Shown: positions 16,484 through 26,024 of the stretch, one piece after another
Position numbering within the stretch: the stretch's first letter is position 1
Layout of the letters: each line of letters begins with the position of its first letter
NCBI GenBank assembly: GCA_021166725.1
Contig: JAJPES010000056.1
Span: forward strand, 124,001 to 188,000
Reading direction: 5' to 3'
DNA length: 64,000 nt
Source: Burkholderiaceae bacterium
Lineage (GTDB): Bacteria; Pseudomonadota; Gammaproteobacteria; Burkholderiales; Burkholderiaceae_E
The notes under the pieces: model-generated
Told to the model about the DNA's origin: nothing
Database searches by the model: none
The model's input: only the letters and a program-made list of their open reading frames with translations
Made by a program: the position numbers and the translations under genes

Positions 16484-17398
16484 GTGCGATTTTCGATCTA
16501 TCAGGACAGCCTGTGCGGAGCGCGCTCCAACAATCAGGACCGCATGGGCTACTGCTTCACGCGCGACAGCCTGTTGATGGTCGTGGCCGACGGCATGGGC
16601 GGGCACCTGCACGGCGAAGTGGCCGCGCACCTGGCGCTGCAGGCGGCGGCCGCGTGCTTCCAGGCCGATGCCCGGCCGTTGCTCGCCGATCCGCCCGCCT
16701 TCCTCGACCGCGCGCTGCGCCACGCACATCACGAGATCCTGCGCCACCAGGCGCTGCACGAGCTGCCCGAGGCGCCGCGGACGACGATCGTCGCCTGCGT
16801 GGTGCAGCAGGATCGCGCCTGGTGGGCGCACGCCGGCGATTCGCGGCTGTACTGGCTGCGCGGCACGCGGGTGGCCGCTCGTACGCGCGATCACTCGAAA
16901 GTTCAGAGCCTGATCGATCTCGGGCAGATCGACGAGGCCGAAGCCGATGCGCACCCCGAACGCAACAAGGTGCTCAACTGCCTGGGTTCGCCTTTCGAGC
17001 CCACCGTCGACATCGGCGGCGACGTGGAACTCGCGCCGGGCGATACGCTGCTGTTGTGCACCGACGGCGTCTGGTCGGCGTTGCCGGAGAACGCGCTGGT
17101 GGCGCTGCTGTCGGCCGACAGCGTGCTCGCGTCGGTGCCCTGCGTCGTGCGTGCGGCGGTCGACGAGGCGGGCGCGATGGCCGACAACGCCACGGCGCTG
17201 GCGATGACCTGGGGCGATGCGAGCGTGGCCGGCGGCGCGCTGCTGTCGTCCGACGACGTGCCCGACGGGGCGATCACGACGACGATCGCGGTGGGCCAGC
17301 TCGACGCCGGTTCCCCGGCCGACGTGCTCGGCGAGGACGAGATCGAGCGTACGATCCGGGAGATTCGCGAGGCGATCTCGCGCACCGGGAACCACTGA
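16484..17398 (+). CDS. PP2C-family serine/threonine phosphatase
   Basis: Metal-dependent (PPM) protein phosphatase, probably opposing the upstream kinase. From GTG 16484, preceded by GAGGAG, it is 304 residues. PPM motifs are visible: [10 protein letters not shown] (D19), VVADGMGGH (D36, G37), [14 protein letters not shown] and [11 protein letters not shown], which supply the acidic metal ligands. It ends with an acidic tail ([16 protein letters not shown]). The 173 nt between kinase and phosphatase contain no gene I can support. The rph start is 4 nt downstream, so the phosphatase and rph are probably on one transcript. Confidence 0.92.
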   Translation: MRFSIYQDSLCGARSNNQDRMGYCFTRDSLLMVVADGMGGHLHGEVAAHLALQAAAACFQADARPLLADPPAFLDRALRHAHHEILRHQALHELPEAPRTTIVACVVQQDRAWWAHAGDSRLYWLRGTRVAARTRDHSKVQSLIDLGQIDEAEADAHPERNKVLNCLGSPFEPTVDIGGDVELAPGDTLLLCTDGVWSALPENALVALLSADSVLASVPCVVRAAVDEAGAMADNATALAMTWGDASVAGGALLSSDDVPDGAITTTIAVGQLDAGSPADVLGEDEIERTIREIREAISRTGNH

Positions 17399-17402
17399 AG
17401 GC

Positions 17403-18125
17403 ATGTCGATACGTCCGAGCGGGCGCGCGCCCGACGCGCTGCGTCCGGTTCGTCTGGAAAGGGAATTCACCCGGCACGCGGAGGGCTCCGTGCTGGTCGC
17501 CTTCGGCGACACGCGGGTGCTGTGCACGGCCAGTGTCGAGAACAAGGTGCCGCCGTTCCTGCGCGGCGCGGGCCGCGGCTGGCTTACCGCCGAGTACGGA
17601 ATGCTTCCGCGTTCCACGCACACGCGCAGCGATCGTGAAGCCGCGCGCGGCAAGCAGAGCGGCCGAACACAGGAGATCCAGCGGCTGATCGGACGCAGCC
17701 TGCGCGCGGTGTTCGATCTCGAGCGCCTGGGCGAGCGCACGATCACGCTCGATTGCGACGTGCTGCAGGCCGACGGCGGTACGCGCACGGCGGCGATCAC
17801 CGGCGCCTTCGTCGCCGCGCACGATGCGGTCGGGCTGCTGCTTCGGCGCGGCGAGATCGACGCGAGCCCGGTGCGCGATTTCGTCGCCGCCGTATCGGTC
17901 GGACTGTTCGAGGGCACGCCGGTGCTCGATCTCGATTACGCCGAGGATTCCTCCTGCGACACCGACCTGAACGTCGTGATGACGGGCGCCGGCGGATTCG
18001 TCGAAGTGCAGGGCACGGCCGAGGGCGAGCCGTTCAGCCGCACGCAGATGGACGCGCTGCTCGACCTGGCGAGCCGCGGAATCGCCCGGCTCGTCGAGTT
18101 GCAGCGCGGGGTGCTCGCGTCGTGA
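17403..18125 (+). CDS. rph: Ribonuclease PH
   Basis: Phosphorolytic 3'-5' exoribonuclease that trims tRNA 3' ends. ATG 17403 gives 240 residues, the normal length. Motifs include [64 protein letters not shown] and [19 protein letters not shown]. The C-terminal region is complete, unlike the frameshifted rph of E. coli K-12. It lies 4 nt after the phosphatase gene and 13 nt before rdgB. Confidence 0.96.
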   Translation: MSIRPSGRAPDALRPVRLEREFTRHAEGSVLVAFGDTRVLCTASVENKVPPFLRGAGRGWLTAEYGMLPRSTHTRSDREAARGKQSGRTQEIQRLIGRSLRAVFDLERLGERTITLDCDVLQADGGTRTAAITGAFVAAHDAVGLLLRRGEIDASPVRDFVAAVSVGLFEGTPVLDLDYAEDSSCDTDLNVVMTGAGGFVEVQGTAEGEPFSRTQMDALLDLASRGIARLVELQRGVLAS

Positions 18126-18138
18126 CGGGGCGGTCGCG

Positions 18139-18774
18139 ATGAAGCTCGACCGCATCGTGCTCGCTTCGGGAAACGCCGGGAAGCTCGCCGAACTGGGCGC
18201 CCTGCTCGCGCCGCTCGGCGTCGTGGTACAGGCGCAGGCGGCGCTCGGCGTCACCGAGGCGGAGGAGCCGCACAGCACGTTCATCGAGAACGCGCTGGCG
18301 AAGGCGCGGCGAGCGAGCCGGCTGACCGGACTGCCGGCGATCGCCGACGATTCGGGCCTGTGCGTCAACGCGCTGGGCGGACGACCGGGCGTGCTGTCGG
18401 CGCGCTGGGCGTCGGCCGGCGGCAACGACAGCGTCGATACCGACCGTGCCGAGCGCGACCGGGCGAACAACGCGAGGCTGGTGCAGGAACTCGCCGGTTG
18501 CAGCGACCGCCGCGCGCATTTCTATTGCGTGCTCGTGCTGATGCGCGCCGCCGACGATCCGCAGCCGATCGTCGCCGATGCAAGCTGGGCGGGCGAGGTG
18601 ATCGACGTTGCGCGCGGCGCCGGCGGTTTCGGCTACGACGCGCATCTGCTGATTCCATCGCTCGGGCGCACGGCGGCCGAGCTCGATGCGCAGACGAAGA
18701 ATCGGCTCAGCCACCGCGGCCGTGCGATGCGCGCGCTGATCGAGCGCCTGCGCGAGGCCGGCGCGATCGGGTGA
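18139..18774 (+). CDS. rdgB: XTP/dITP diphosphatase (RdgB/HAM1)
   Basis: Hydrolyses non-canonical purine nucleoside triphosphates (dITP, XTP) and so protects DNA. The 211-residue protein shows the N-terminal LASGNAGKLAEL, the ADDSGLCVNALGG metal/substrate loop near residues 73-85, GFGYDAHLLIPSLGRTAAEL, and the C-terminal LSHRGRAMRALIE. The TGA stop shares its last base with the hemW ATG, so the two are probably translationally coupled. Confidence 0.95.
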   Translation: MKLDRIVLASGNAGKLAELGALLAPLGVVVQAQAALGVTEAEEPHSTFIENALAKARRASRLTGLPAIADDSGLCVNALGGRPGVLSARWASAGGNDSVDTDRAERDRANNARLVQELAGCSDRRAHFYCVLVLMRAADDPQPIVADASWAGEVIDVARGAGGFGYDAHLLIPSLGRTAAELDAQTKNRLSHRGRAMRALIERLREAGAIG

Positions 18775-20051
18775 TGGCGGGTTCGAAGGGTTCGGGCGCC
18801 GAAACGCGCATCGGCGCGATCACGCGCCGGGCCGCGGGCGACGAGAGCTCCGGCGTGCGCTCTGCGCCGCCGCTGTCGGTGTACGTGCACCTCCCATGGT
18901 GCATCCGGAAATGCCCGTACTGCGACTTTAACTCGCACGCAGTGCTCGGCAACTCGCACGCGGTGCTCGGCAACTCGCACGCAGTGCTCGGCGACGCACT
19001 GCCCGAGCGCCGCTACCTGGACGCATTGCGCGCCGACCTCGAGGCGGCGCTGCCGCAGGTATGGGGACGGCCGGTGCAGACGATCTTCATCGGCGGGGGT
19101 ACGCCGAGCCTGTTCTCGCCGGAATCGATCGACGAGCTGCTGACGATGCTGCGCACGCTGCTGCCGGTGGTGCCCGGTGCCGAGATCACGATGGAGGCCA
19201 ATCCAGGCACCTTCGAGGCGGCGCGCTTTCGCGCGTTCGCGCAGGCCGGCGTCACGCGTCTTTCGATCGGCGTGCAGAGCTTCGACGACGAGGCACTGCG
19301 ACGCATCGGACGCGTGCACGATGCCGCGCAGGCGCGCCGCGCGATCGAGACGGCGGCCGGGCACTTCGACACCTGGAACCTGGACCTGATGTACGCGCTG
19401 CCGGGGCAGTCGCTCGATGCGCTGCGCACCGACCTGCGCGAAGCGCTGGCCTTCGCGCCGCCGCATCTGTCGTACTACCACCTGACGCTCGAAGCGAACA
19501 CCGCTTTCGCGCTGCACCCGCCGGTGCTGCCCGACGAGGACGCGGCGAGCGAAATGCAGTCGGTGATCGAGGACGAGACGCGGCGCGCCGGCCTGCAGCA
19601 CTACGAGATTTCGGCCTACGCGCGAACGCACCGTCGCTGCGCGCACAACCTGAATTATTGGCAGTTCGGCGACTATCTCGGGCTGGGCGCGGGCGCGCAC
19701 GGCAAGCTGTCGTTCCACGACCGTATCGTGCGCGAGGCGCGCGTGCGCAACCCGCGCGAATACCAGCGCGCGGCGCTGGGCGAGAGCAGCGAGGGGCCGA
19801 TCGCGTCGTCGCATGCGGTGCCCGCGCGCGAACTGCCTTTCGAGTTCATGCTCAACGCGCTGCGCCTGACCGACGGCGTGCCGGCGTCCTGGTTCGTCGA
19901 GCGAACCGGTCTGTCCCTGCTGGCGATCGCCGGGCCGGTGGCGCGCGCGGTGCAACGCGGATTGCTCGATCCGGACCCGACCGTCTTTCGCCCGACGCCG
20001 CTCGGCGCGCGCTTCCTGAACGACCTGCAGCAGATGTTCCTGCCCGAATGA
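18774..20051 (+). CDS. hemW: Radical SAM family heme chaperone HemW
   Basis: Radical-SAM-fold protein that binds heme and inserts it into membrane respiratory enzymes (formerly called a coproporphyrinogen oxidase-like protein). ATG 18774 gives 425 residues. The [4Fe-4S] motif is CIRKCPYC (C43, C47, C50), followed by DFN. GGGTPSLF, the EANPGT segment and the C-terminal HemN-like region are present. Immediately after the cysteine motif, NSHAVLG is repeated three times (residues 53-73), whereas homologues have a single equivalent stretch. A 30-residue low-complexity N-terminus precedes PPLSVYVHLPW. The acyl-CoA ligase start is 17 nt downstream. Confidence 0.93.
   Translation: MAGSKGSGAETRIGAITRRAAGDESSGVRSAPPLSVYVHLPWCIRKCPYCDFNSHAVLGNSHAVLGNSHAVLGDALPERRYLDALRADLEAALPQVWGRPVQTIFIGGGTPSLFSPESIDELLTMLRTLLPVVPGAEITMEANPGTFEAARFRAFAQAGVTRLSIGVQSFDDEALRRIGRVHDAAQARRAIETAAGHFDTWNLDLMYALPGQSLDALRTDLREALAFAPPHLSYYHLTLEANTAFALHPPVLPDEDAASEMQSVIEDETRRAGLQHYEISAYARTHRRCAHNLNYWQFGDYLGLGAGAHGKLSFHDRIVREARVRNPREYQRAALGESSEGPIASSHAVPARELPFEFMLNALRLTDGVPASWFVERTGLSLLAIAGPVARAVQRGLLDPDPTVFRPTPLGARFLNDLQQMFLPE
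18930..18992 (+). repeat. Triple 21-bp tandem repeat in hemW
   Basis: Three consecutive copies of aactcgcacgcagtgctcgg plus a final c. Copies 1 and 3 are identical and copy 2 differs by one silent A-to-G change. It encodes NSHAVLG three times, directly after the iron-sulfur cysteines. Confidence 0.95.
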
Positions 20052-20068
20052 CGATCAAGGAGGAGACC

Positions 20069-21772
20069 ATGGACGCGATCCAGACCACGATGATGCCGGT
20101 GCCGCTGTCGCTGAACCGGCTGCTCGAACACGCGGGCCGGCTCTTCCCGGAGCGCGAGATCGTCTCGCGCCTGCCCGACAAGTCGCTGCGCCGGCACAGC
20201 TACCGCCAGTGGTACGAGCGCACGCGTGCGCTGGCGGCGGTGCTGCAGAAGCTCGGCTTGCGTCGCGGCGAGCGCGTGGCGACGCTGTGCTGGAATCACC
20301 ATGCGCATCTCGAGGCGTATTTCGGCATTCCGGCCGCCGGCGGCGTGATGCATACGCTGAACCTGCGCCTGGGGCCCGACGACCTCGGCTGGATCGCGCA
20401 CCACGCGAAGGACCGCTTCCTGATCGTCGACGACACGCTGTTGCCGCTGTACGAGCGCTTCGCCTCGCTGCACCGTTTCGAACGCGTCATCGTGTACCCG
20501 TTCTCCGGCGCGCCGGTGGCCGAGCGCGAAGGCGACGACGCGCAGGGCCTGGCGGCGATCGACGACTACGAGCGGTTGCTGTCCCAGGCGGGCGAGGCGC
20601 TCGTCGATCCGAAGCGCGACGGATTCAGCTACGTGGCGCACGACGAGAACGACCCGGTGGCGATGTGCTACACGTCGGGAACCACCGGCCGGCCGAAGGG
20701 CGTCGTCTATTCGCACCGCTCGACGGTGCTGCATTCGCTGAACTGCGCGTTGCCCGACTACGTGGCGCTGTCGGCCAACGACGTCGTGCTTCCGGTCACC
20801 CCGATGTTCCACGCCAACTCGTGGGGCATTCCGTACGCCGCGGTGATGCTCGGCTCGAAGATCGTCTTCCCCGGCCCGCATCTGCATCCCGACGATCTGC
20901 TCGACCTGATGCAGCTCGAGCCGCCGACGCTGGCGCTGGGCGTGCCGACCATCTGGCTGGGCATGATCCAGGCTTTCGAGGCGAATCCGGGGCGCTGGAA
21001 GCTGCCGATCGGAATGCGCAGCATGGTGGGCGGCGCCGCAGTGCCCGAGTCGCTGATCCGCGCGTTCGCGCGCAACGGCGTGCGGCTGGCGCAGGGCTGG
21101 GGGATGACCGAAACGTCGCCGATGGCGTCGTTGTTCTTCGAGAAGCCCGAGCTGTGCGCCACGCAGAGCGAGGACGAATGGTTCGCTCGCAAGGCCACCT
21201 GCGGAATTCCGGTGCCGCTGGTCGAGCTGCGAATCATGGGCGAGGACGGGCCGGCGCCGTGGAACGGCCGCGACGTCGGCGAGCTGCAGGTGCGCGGTCC
21301 GTTCATCACCGGCTCGTATCACGAGGAGCCGCGCAGCCCGGACAAGTTCACCGACGACGGCTGGCTGCGCACCGGCGACGTCGCTTCGGTCGATCCGCAC
21401 GGCTACGTGCGCATCAGCGATCGCACGAAGGACCTGATCAAGTCGGGCGGCGAGTGGATCAGCTCGGTCGATCTCGAGAACGCGATCATGGCGCATCCCG
21501 CGGTGGCCGAAGCGGCGGTGATCGCGATCGCCCATCCGAGATGGGGCGAACGCCCGCTCGCCTGCGTCGTGCTCAAGCCCGGCAAGCAACTGGCCGCGGG
21601 CGAGTTGCGCGAATTCCTCGCGCCGAAGTGCGCGCGCTGGCAGCTGCCCGACGCGGTGGAGTTCGTCGACGAGATCCCGCGCACCTCCACCGGCAAGTTC
21701 TGGAAGGTGAAGCTGCGCCAGCGCTACGCCGACTGGCGCTGGCCGCAGGACGCGATGACGCCGCAGGAGTAG
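20069..21772 (+). CDS. Fatty-acid/3-methylmercaptopropionate-type acyl-CoA ligase
   Basis: Adenylate-forming enzyme that activates a carboxylic acid to its CoA thioester. ATG 20069 is preceded by an excellent AAGGAGGAG; 567 residues follow. The AMP-binding P-loop is [11 protein letters not shown] (residues 201-211). Others are GWGMTETSP, the hinge region with GYVRISDRTKDLIKSGGEWIS and the C-terminal lysine in TGKFWKVKLR. QTTMMPVPLSLN and WNHHAHLEAYFGIP resemble medium/long-chain and DmdB-like ligases. The substrate cannot be decided from sequence. It follows hemW by 17 nt, although the functions are unrelated. Confidence 0.9.
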   Translation: MDAIQTTMMPVPLSLNRLLEHAGRLFPEREIVSRLPDKSLRRHSYRQWYERTRALAAVLQKLGLRRGERVATLCWNHHAHLEAYFGIPAAGGVMHTLNLRLGPDDLGWIAHHAKDRFLIVDDTLLPLYERFASLHRFERVIVYPFSGAPVAEREGDDAQGLAAIDDYERLLSQAGEALVDPKRDGFSYVAHDENDPVAMCYTSGTTGRPKGVVYSHRSTVLHSLNCALPDYVALSANDVVLPVTPMFHANSWGIPYAAVMLGSKIVFPGPHLHPDDLLDLMQLEPPTLALGVPTIWLGMIQAFEANPGRWKLPIGMRSMVGGAAVPESLIRAFARNGVRLAQGWGMTETSPMASLFFEKPELCATQSEDEWFARKATCGIPVPLVELRIMGEDGPAPWNGRDVGELQVRGPFITGSYHEEPRSPDKFTDDGWLRTGDVASVDPHGYVRISDRTKDLIKSGGEWISSVDLENAIMAHPAVAEAAVIAIAHPRWGERPLACVVLKPGKQLAAGELREFLAPKCARWQLPDAVEFVDEIPRTSTGKFWKVKLRQRYADWRWPQDAMTPQE

Positions 21773-21787
21773 CGCGAGCCGACGCAC

Positions 21788-21823
21788 GCCGGCCCGCCTG
21801 CCGGCGCCTGCGCCTGCGCCTGC
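21788..21823. repeat. Inverted repeat and GCGCCT triplet repeat between convergent genes
   Basis: GCCGGC, six bases, GCCGGC (21788-21805) forms a strong GC-only hairpin. It runs into three copies of GCGCCT (21804-21821). There is no T-tract, so if it terminates transcription it is not a classic intrinsic terminator. It lies between the ends of the acyl-CoA ligase and the ThDP-enzyme gene. Confidence 0.55.
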
Positions 21824-21833
21824 ACCGGTGGCG

Positions 21834-23636
21834 CTACTTCTTCAGGTGGCCGGCCGCCTCGGCGATGTACGGCCCGCAGATCGCTGCGTTGATCTTGCAG
21901 TCGAGCAGCACCGGCCCGTCGTCGCGCGAGCGCAGCAGCGGCGCTGCTTCGCGCAGCTGGTCGAGCGTGCGGATCGTCGCCGTACGAAACCCGAAGGCCT
22001 CGGCCACCGGCGCGTAGTCCACGTCGGGGAACATCGCCGGCGCGACCGGCATGTTCTCCAGGCGCAGGTAGTGCAACTCGGCGCCGTAGGCGCAGTCGTT
22101 CATCACGAGGATGACCAGCGGCACGTCCTCGCGCACGGCGGTCTCGAGTTCGCCCAGCGTCATCAGCAGGCCGCCGTCGCCGATGACGAGCACCGTCGTC
22201 TGGTCGGTGCGCGCCTTGGCGAAGCCGAGCGCGGTGCCGAAGGCCATCCCGACCGAGAAGAAGTCCCACGGCAGCTTCAGGTGCTGCGGGCCGAGCGTCG
22301 AGAAGAAAGGCAGCGTCTGCACGAAGTTGCCCGAGTCGAAGACGAGGTTGCGATCGGGCGGCAGCAACCGGTCGAGTTCGAGTGCGAGCGCGCGCGGGTC
22401 GACGGTGCGCGGCGTGTGCTCGGGGCGGAACTCGTGCGTCCATTCGAACTGCGCCAGGTGTAGTCGGTTTTCTTCGCTGCGCAGCGGCTGCTCGGCGGCC
22501 GGTCGCGCGGGCATGGCGTCGAGCAGTTGCTCGGCCACGACTTTCGCATCGCCGACGATCCCGACGTCGGCCGGCCCCCAGCGGCCGATGTGGCTGCGCT
22601 CGCGATCGACGTGGACGATCGGTGCACCGACGGCCAGCGCCGCGCCGGCGCTCGTGGTCCGCTGGTTGAAGCTGGCGCCGAAGACGACGATGCAATCGGC
22701 CTCGTCCATCAGGCGCCGGCCCGCGGAGTGCGAGAACGAGCCGATGACACCGACGTCGAACGGATGTCCGCGAAAGAAATCCTTCGCTTTCAGCGACGTG
22801 GCGAGCACCGCGCCCAAGCGGTCGGCGAGGCGCTCGATCGCTTCGCGCGCCCCCGCACGTACCGCGCCGACGCCGCACACGAAGAGCGGCTTGCGGCTGC
22901 TCTGCAGGACCGCAGCGGCGGCGGCGATCGAGCCTGGCGAGGCGCGGCCGCTGTCGCGGGGGCGGCGTGCTGCGGCGAGCGCCTCGGCGGCCGCGCGGGC
23001 GGCGTTCGATTGCCGCGCGGCGTCGGCTTCGGTCGGCGCGGCAGCGGCGGCGTCGCCTTCGAACTCGATCTCTGCCGTCTGCACGTCCACCGGCAGCAGT
23101 AGCGCGACGGCCTCGCCGCGCCTTGCGTGGGCGATCGCCAGCCTTAGCGTCTCGCGCGCGCCGGCGGGCGAGCGGGCGACGAAGGTGCGGATGCCGGCTG
23201 CAGCGAGCACCGCTTCGGCATTCAACGCCTTGCCGTCGGGACCGAGTTCGTTCGGCGGAGGCGCGCCGATCGGCGCGTCGCCGTACATCAGCAGCAGCTT
23301 CGAGCCGGTGCGGCTCGCACTGACCGCTGCGTGCAGGCTGTTGGCCGCAGCCGGTCCGCGACCGATCAGCGCCAGTCCGAGTTGGCCACTGGCCGATGCC
23401 CATCCGTCGGCCATCGCGATCGCGCTGTTCTCGTGCCGCGCGCCGTGGAACGGCACGCCCATCGCATCGAGCGTCGACGCCAGCAGCATCGTGTCGTCGC
23501 TCATCAGGCCGAAGATCGGCGCATCGAGCGCCCGCAGGTCGTGCGCGAGCACCTCGTAGACCGGACGCGTCGCGGACGCGACGCGGGTCGGGCGTACCGT
23601 CGCTTGCGGTTCGAATGCGGCCACCGGCTTCTCCAT
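21834..23636 (-). CDS. Thiamine-diphosphate-binding protein (acetolactate-synthase-like)
   Basis: 600-residue member of the ThDP-dependent family that includes acetolactate synthase, benzoylformate decarboxylase and oxalyl-CoA decarboxylase. The Pyr domain has GARHENSAIAMADGWA with the cofactor-activating glutamate (HEN), the middle domain has PLFVCGVGAVRAG, and the PP domain has a VIGDGGLLMTLGELETAV-type GDG motif and the VILVMNDCAYG metal-binding loop. An Ala-rich linker lies near residues 190-230. There is no small regulatory subunit gene nearby, so a biosynthetic acetolactate synthase is unlikely. Its start is divergent from glnA across a 261-nt region. The substrate is unknown. Confidence 0.8.
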   Translation of the reverse strand: MEKPVAAFEPQATVRPTRVASATRPVYEVLAHDLRALDAPIFGLMSDDTMLLASTLDAMGVPFHGARHENSAIAMADGWASASGQLGLALIGRGPAAANSLHAAVSASRTGSKLLLMYGDAPIGAPPPNELGPDGKALNAEAVLAAAGIRTFVARSPAGARETLRLAIAHARRGEAVALLLPVDVQTAEIEFEGDAAAAAPTEADAARQSNAARAAAEALAAARRPRDSGRASPGSIAAAAAVLQSSRKPLFVCGVGAVRAGAREAIERLADRLGAVLATSLKAKDFFRGHPFDVGVIGSFSHSAGRRLMDEADCIVVFGASFNQRTTSAGAALAVGAPIVHVDRERSHIGRWGPADVGIVGDAKVVAEQLLDAMPARPAAEQPLRSEENRLHLAQFEWTHEFRPEHTPRTVDPRALALELDRLLPPDRNLVFDSGNFVQTLPFFSTLGPQHLKLPWDFFSVGMAFGTALGFAKARTDQTTVLVIGDGGLLMTLGELETAVREDVPLVILVMNDCAYGAELHYLRLENMPVAPAMFPDVDYAPVAEAFGFRTATIRTLDQLREAAPLLRSRDDGPVLLDCKINAAICGPYIAEAAGHLKK

Positions 23637-23733
23637 AAGATGTATCTAATATGAAGAATATGGTGACCGCTCGGCGGAACGAGCAATGACCCTGCCACGA
23701 ACGCGCCATGCCGAGTAGCGGGCGGCGGTACGA

Positions 23734-23770
23734 TGCACCGGTACGGTGCACAGTGCGTGTCGCTGGTGCC
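23734..23770. promoter_or_regulatory. NtrC binding sites upstream of glnA
   Basis: TGCACC-GGTAC-GGTGCA at 23734-23750 matches the NtrC consensus TGCACC-N5-GGTGCA in all twelve fixed positions. A weaker site, TGCGTG-TCGCT-GGTGCC, follows at 23754-23770, centred 20 bp further on, about two helical turns. Two sites some 20-60 bp upstream of a sigma-54 promoter would form a compact enhancer. Assigned from sequence and from the ntrB-ntrC genes downstream. Confidence 0.85.
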
Positions 23771-23788
23771 GAAACGGCGGCAATCGCA

Positions 23789-23803
23789 TGGCACGCATCC
23801 TGC
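23789..23803 (+). promoter_or_regulatory. Sigma-54 (RpoN) promoter of glnA
   Basis: TGGCACG-CATC-CTGC matches the -24/-12 consensus TGGCACG-N4-TTGC with a single mismatch; GG (23790-23791) and GC (23802-23803) are correctly spaced. It lies 95 nt before the glnA ATG, with the transcription start expected near 23815. Together with the NtrC sites it explains nitrogen-limited induction of glnA. Confidence 0.85.
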
Positions 23804-23897
23804 TTTGCAACAAGCGCGGCTTGTTTTCGAGCTGCGGCGAAAAGAGCGCAGAATCGCGCCTTCGCGACCGAATCCGACCCTCAGGAGAGTTCCCCAG

Positions 23898-25310
23898 ATG
23901 GCTAGCGTCCAGGACGTGACCCGCATGATCGCGGACAACGAAGTGAAATTCGTCGATCTGCGCTTCACCGACACGCGCGGCAAGGAGCAGCACGTCTCGG
24001 TTCCGGCCAAGGGTTTCGACGCCGAGAAGTTCGAGACCGGCCACGCATTCGACGGCTCGTCGATCGCCGGCTGGAAGGGCATCGAAGCCTCCGACATGTT
24101 GCTGATGCCCGATCCCGAAACCGCGTGCCTCGATCCGTTTCGCGAGGAGGCGACGCTGCTGCTCAGCTGCGACGTGATCGAACCGGCCGACGGCGTGGGC
24201 TATGCGCGCGACCCGCGTTCGATCGCGCGCCGCGCCGAGGCGTACCTGAAGTCGAGCGGCATCGGCGATACGGCGTACTTCGGCCCGGAGCCGGAGTTCT
24301 TCATCTTCGACTCGGTCACCTGGTCGATCGACATGTCGGGTTGCGCGGTGCGCATCCAGTCGGAGGAGGCTTCGTGGTCGACCGGCCGCGAGATCGAAGG
24401 CGGCAATCTCGCCCATCGCCCGCCGGTGAAGGGCGGGTATTTCCCGGTGCCGCCGGTCGATTCGTTCCAGGACATGCGCTCGGAGATGTGTCTGATCCTC
24501 GAACAGATGGGCATCCCGGTCGAAGTGCACCACCACGAGGTCGCCGGCGCCGGGCAGAACGAGATCGGCACGCGTTTTTCCACGCTCGTGCAGCGCGCCG
24601 ATTGGCTGCAGCGAATGAAATACGTGATTCATAACGTGGCGCACAGCTACGGCAAGACAGCGACGTTCATGCCCAAGCCGATCGTCGGCGACAACGGCTC
24701 GGGCATGCACGTGCACCAGTCGATCTGGAAGGAAGGGCAGAACCTGTTCGCCGGCGACAAGTACTCGGGACTGTCGGACTTCGCGCTGCATTACATCGGC
24801 GGCGTCATTCATCACGCGCGCGCGCTCAATGCGATCGCCAACCCGTCGACCAACTCGTACCGGCGGCTCGTCCCGCATTTCGAGGCGCCGGTGAAGCTCG
24901 CCTACTCGGCGCGCAACCGCTCGGCGTCGATCCGCATTCCGTACGTGTCGAGCCCGAAGGGCCGGCGCGTCGAGGTGCGCTTTCCCGATCCGATGGCCAA
25001 CCCGTACCTGCTGTTCGCGGCGCTGATGATGGCCGGGCTCGACGGGGTGCAGAACCGCATGCATCCGGGCGAGCCGGCCGACAAGAACCTCTACGACCTG
25101 CCGCCCGAAGAGGAGGCGCGCATTCCCACCGTGTGCGCGTCGCTCGACCAGGCGCTCGAGGCACTCGATCGCGACCGCGAGTTCCTGACGCGCGGCAGCG
25201 TCTTTACCGACGACATGATCGACGCGTACCTGGCGCTGAAGGCCGAGGAGGTCGAGCGCGTGCGCATGACGACGCATCCGGTCGAATTCGACCTCTACTA
25301 CAGCCTGTGA
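23898..25310 (+). CDS. glnA: Glutamine synthetase, type I
   Basis: ATP-dependent formation of glutamine from glutamate and ammonium; dodecameric GSI-beta. From ATG 23898 it has 470 residues. Signatures include [38 protein letters not shown], the ammonia/glutamate site region [27 protein letters not shown] and the adenylylation loop NLYDLPPEE, with Tyr at about residue 399. The modifiable tyrosine implies control by GlnE and PII. Transcription is probably from the sigma-54 promoter with NtrC sites upstream, and ntrB-ntrC follow after a DUF4124 gene. Confidence 0.97.
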   Translation: MASVQDVTRMIADNEVKFVDLRFTDTRGKEQHVSVPAKGFDAEKFETGHAFDGSSIAGWKGIEASDMLLMPDPETACLDPFREEATLLLSCDVIEPADGVGYARDPRSIARRAEAYLKSSGIGDTAYFGPEPEFFIFDSVTWSIDMSGCAVRIQSEEASWSTGREIEGGNLAHRPPVKGGYFPVPPVDSFQDMRSEMCLILEQMGIPVEVHHHEVAGAGQNEIGTRFSTLVQRADWLQRMKYVIHNVAHSYGKTATFMPKPIVGDNGSGMHVHQSIWKEGQNLFAGDKYSGLSDFALHYIGGVIHHARALNAIANPSTNSYRRLVPHFEAPVKLAYSARNRSASIRIPYVSSPKGRRVEVRFPDPMANPYLLFAALMMAGLDGVQNRMHPGEPADKNLYDLPPEEEARIPTVCASLDQALEALDRDREFLTRGSVFTDDMIDAYLALKAEEVERVRMTTHPVEFDLYYSL

Positions 25311-25422
25311 GCGGCGCGGGTCGGGCTGCGCGTTCCGCAGGTCGGTCGGCCGTTCGTCTGCCTTGGATTCGTCGTGCGGGCGTCTTACACTCGGACGCCC
25401 GCCGCACAGGATCCTGCCGTCC

Positions 25423-25929
25423 ATGATCGCCCGTTCCCGCCTCGAGTTCGTCGCCTGCTTCATCGCGGGCGCCGGTCTCGCCGCCTGCGCTCCGTCGGCG
25501 CTTGCCCAGGTCTACCGCTGCGATTCGCCCAACGGCGTGCCGGTGTACCAGGGCTCGTCGAGCGGACCGAACTGCCGCCCGATCGACCTGCAGCCGCTCA
25601 CCACGATTCCGGCGCCGAAGCTGCCCGCCGCGCGAAGCTCGGCGCCGGCGGCGAAAGCGTCTCCGGAGGGCTTTCCGAAGGTCGACGGCGCTGCGCAGCG
25701 CGCGCGCGACGGGGATCGGCGCCGTATCCTCGAGGACGAGTTGCAGAAGGAGCAGCAGCGGCTCGGCGAGTTGAATGCCGAGTACAAGAACGGCGAACCC
25801 GACCGTCTCGGCAACGAACGCAACTACCAGAAGTACCTCGATCGCGTTGCCCGGCTCCAGGAGGACATCGCACGAACCGAGAGCAACATCGCGTCGCTGC
25901 GGCGCGAGCTGAGCACGATTCGCGACTAG
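25423..25929 (+). CDS. DUF4124-domain exported protein
   Basis: Unknown function. From ATG 25423 it has 168 residues. An N-terminal signal contains a good lipobox (LAAC, Cys22) and also a possible signal peptidase I site after ALA28, so it may be a lipoprotein or a soluble periplasmic protein. The DUF4124 part is QVYRCDSPNGVPVYQGSSSGPNC. The C-terminal half is a charged coiled coil (DELQKEQQRLGELNAEYKN and ARLQEDIARTESNIASLRRE). DUF4124 genes between glnA and ntrB are common in Burkholderiales. Its last 500 nt are also open in the ntrB frame. Confidence 0.85.
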   Translation: MIARSRLEFVACFIAGAGLAACAPSALAQVYRCDSPNGVPVYQGSSSGPNCRPIDLQPLTTIPAPKLPAARSSAPAAKASPEGFPKVDGAAQRARDGDRRRILEDELQKEQQRLGELNAEYKNGEPDRLGNERNYQKYLDRVARLQEDIARTESNIASLRRELSTIRD

Positions 25930-26024
25930 CCACCGGCGGCACCGCGGCCACCCCGCCGGCTACCGGTAGCGAAGGGGCGACCGCCGGTGCGTCCCGCGGG
26001 GCGGAGGCGCCGCCTTTCGCCGCG

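Noticed and set aside
18930-18992. Three direct repeats resembling a short CRISPR array
   Set aside because: The copies are contiguous with no spacers, and they lie in frame inside hemW.
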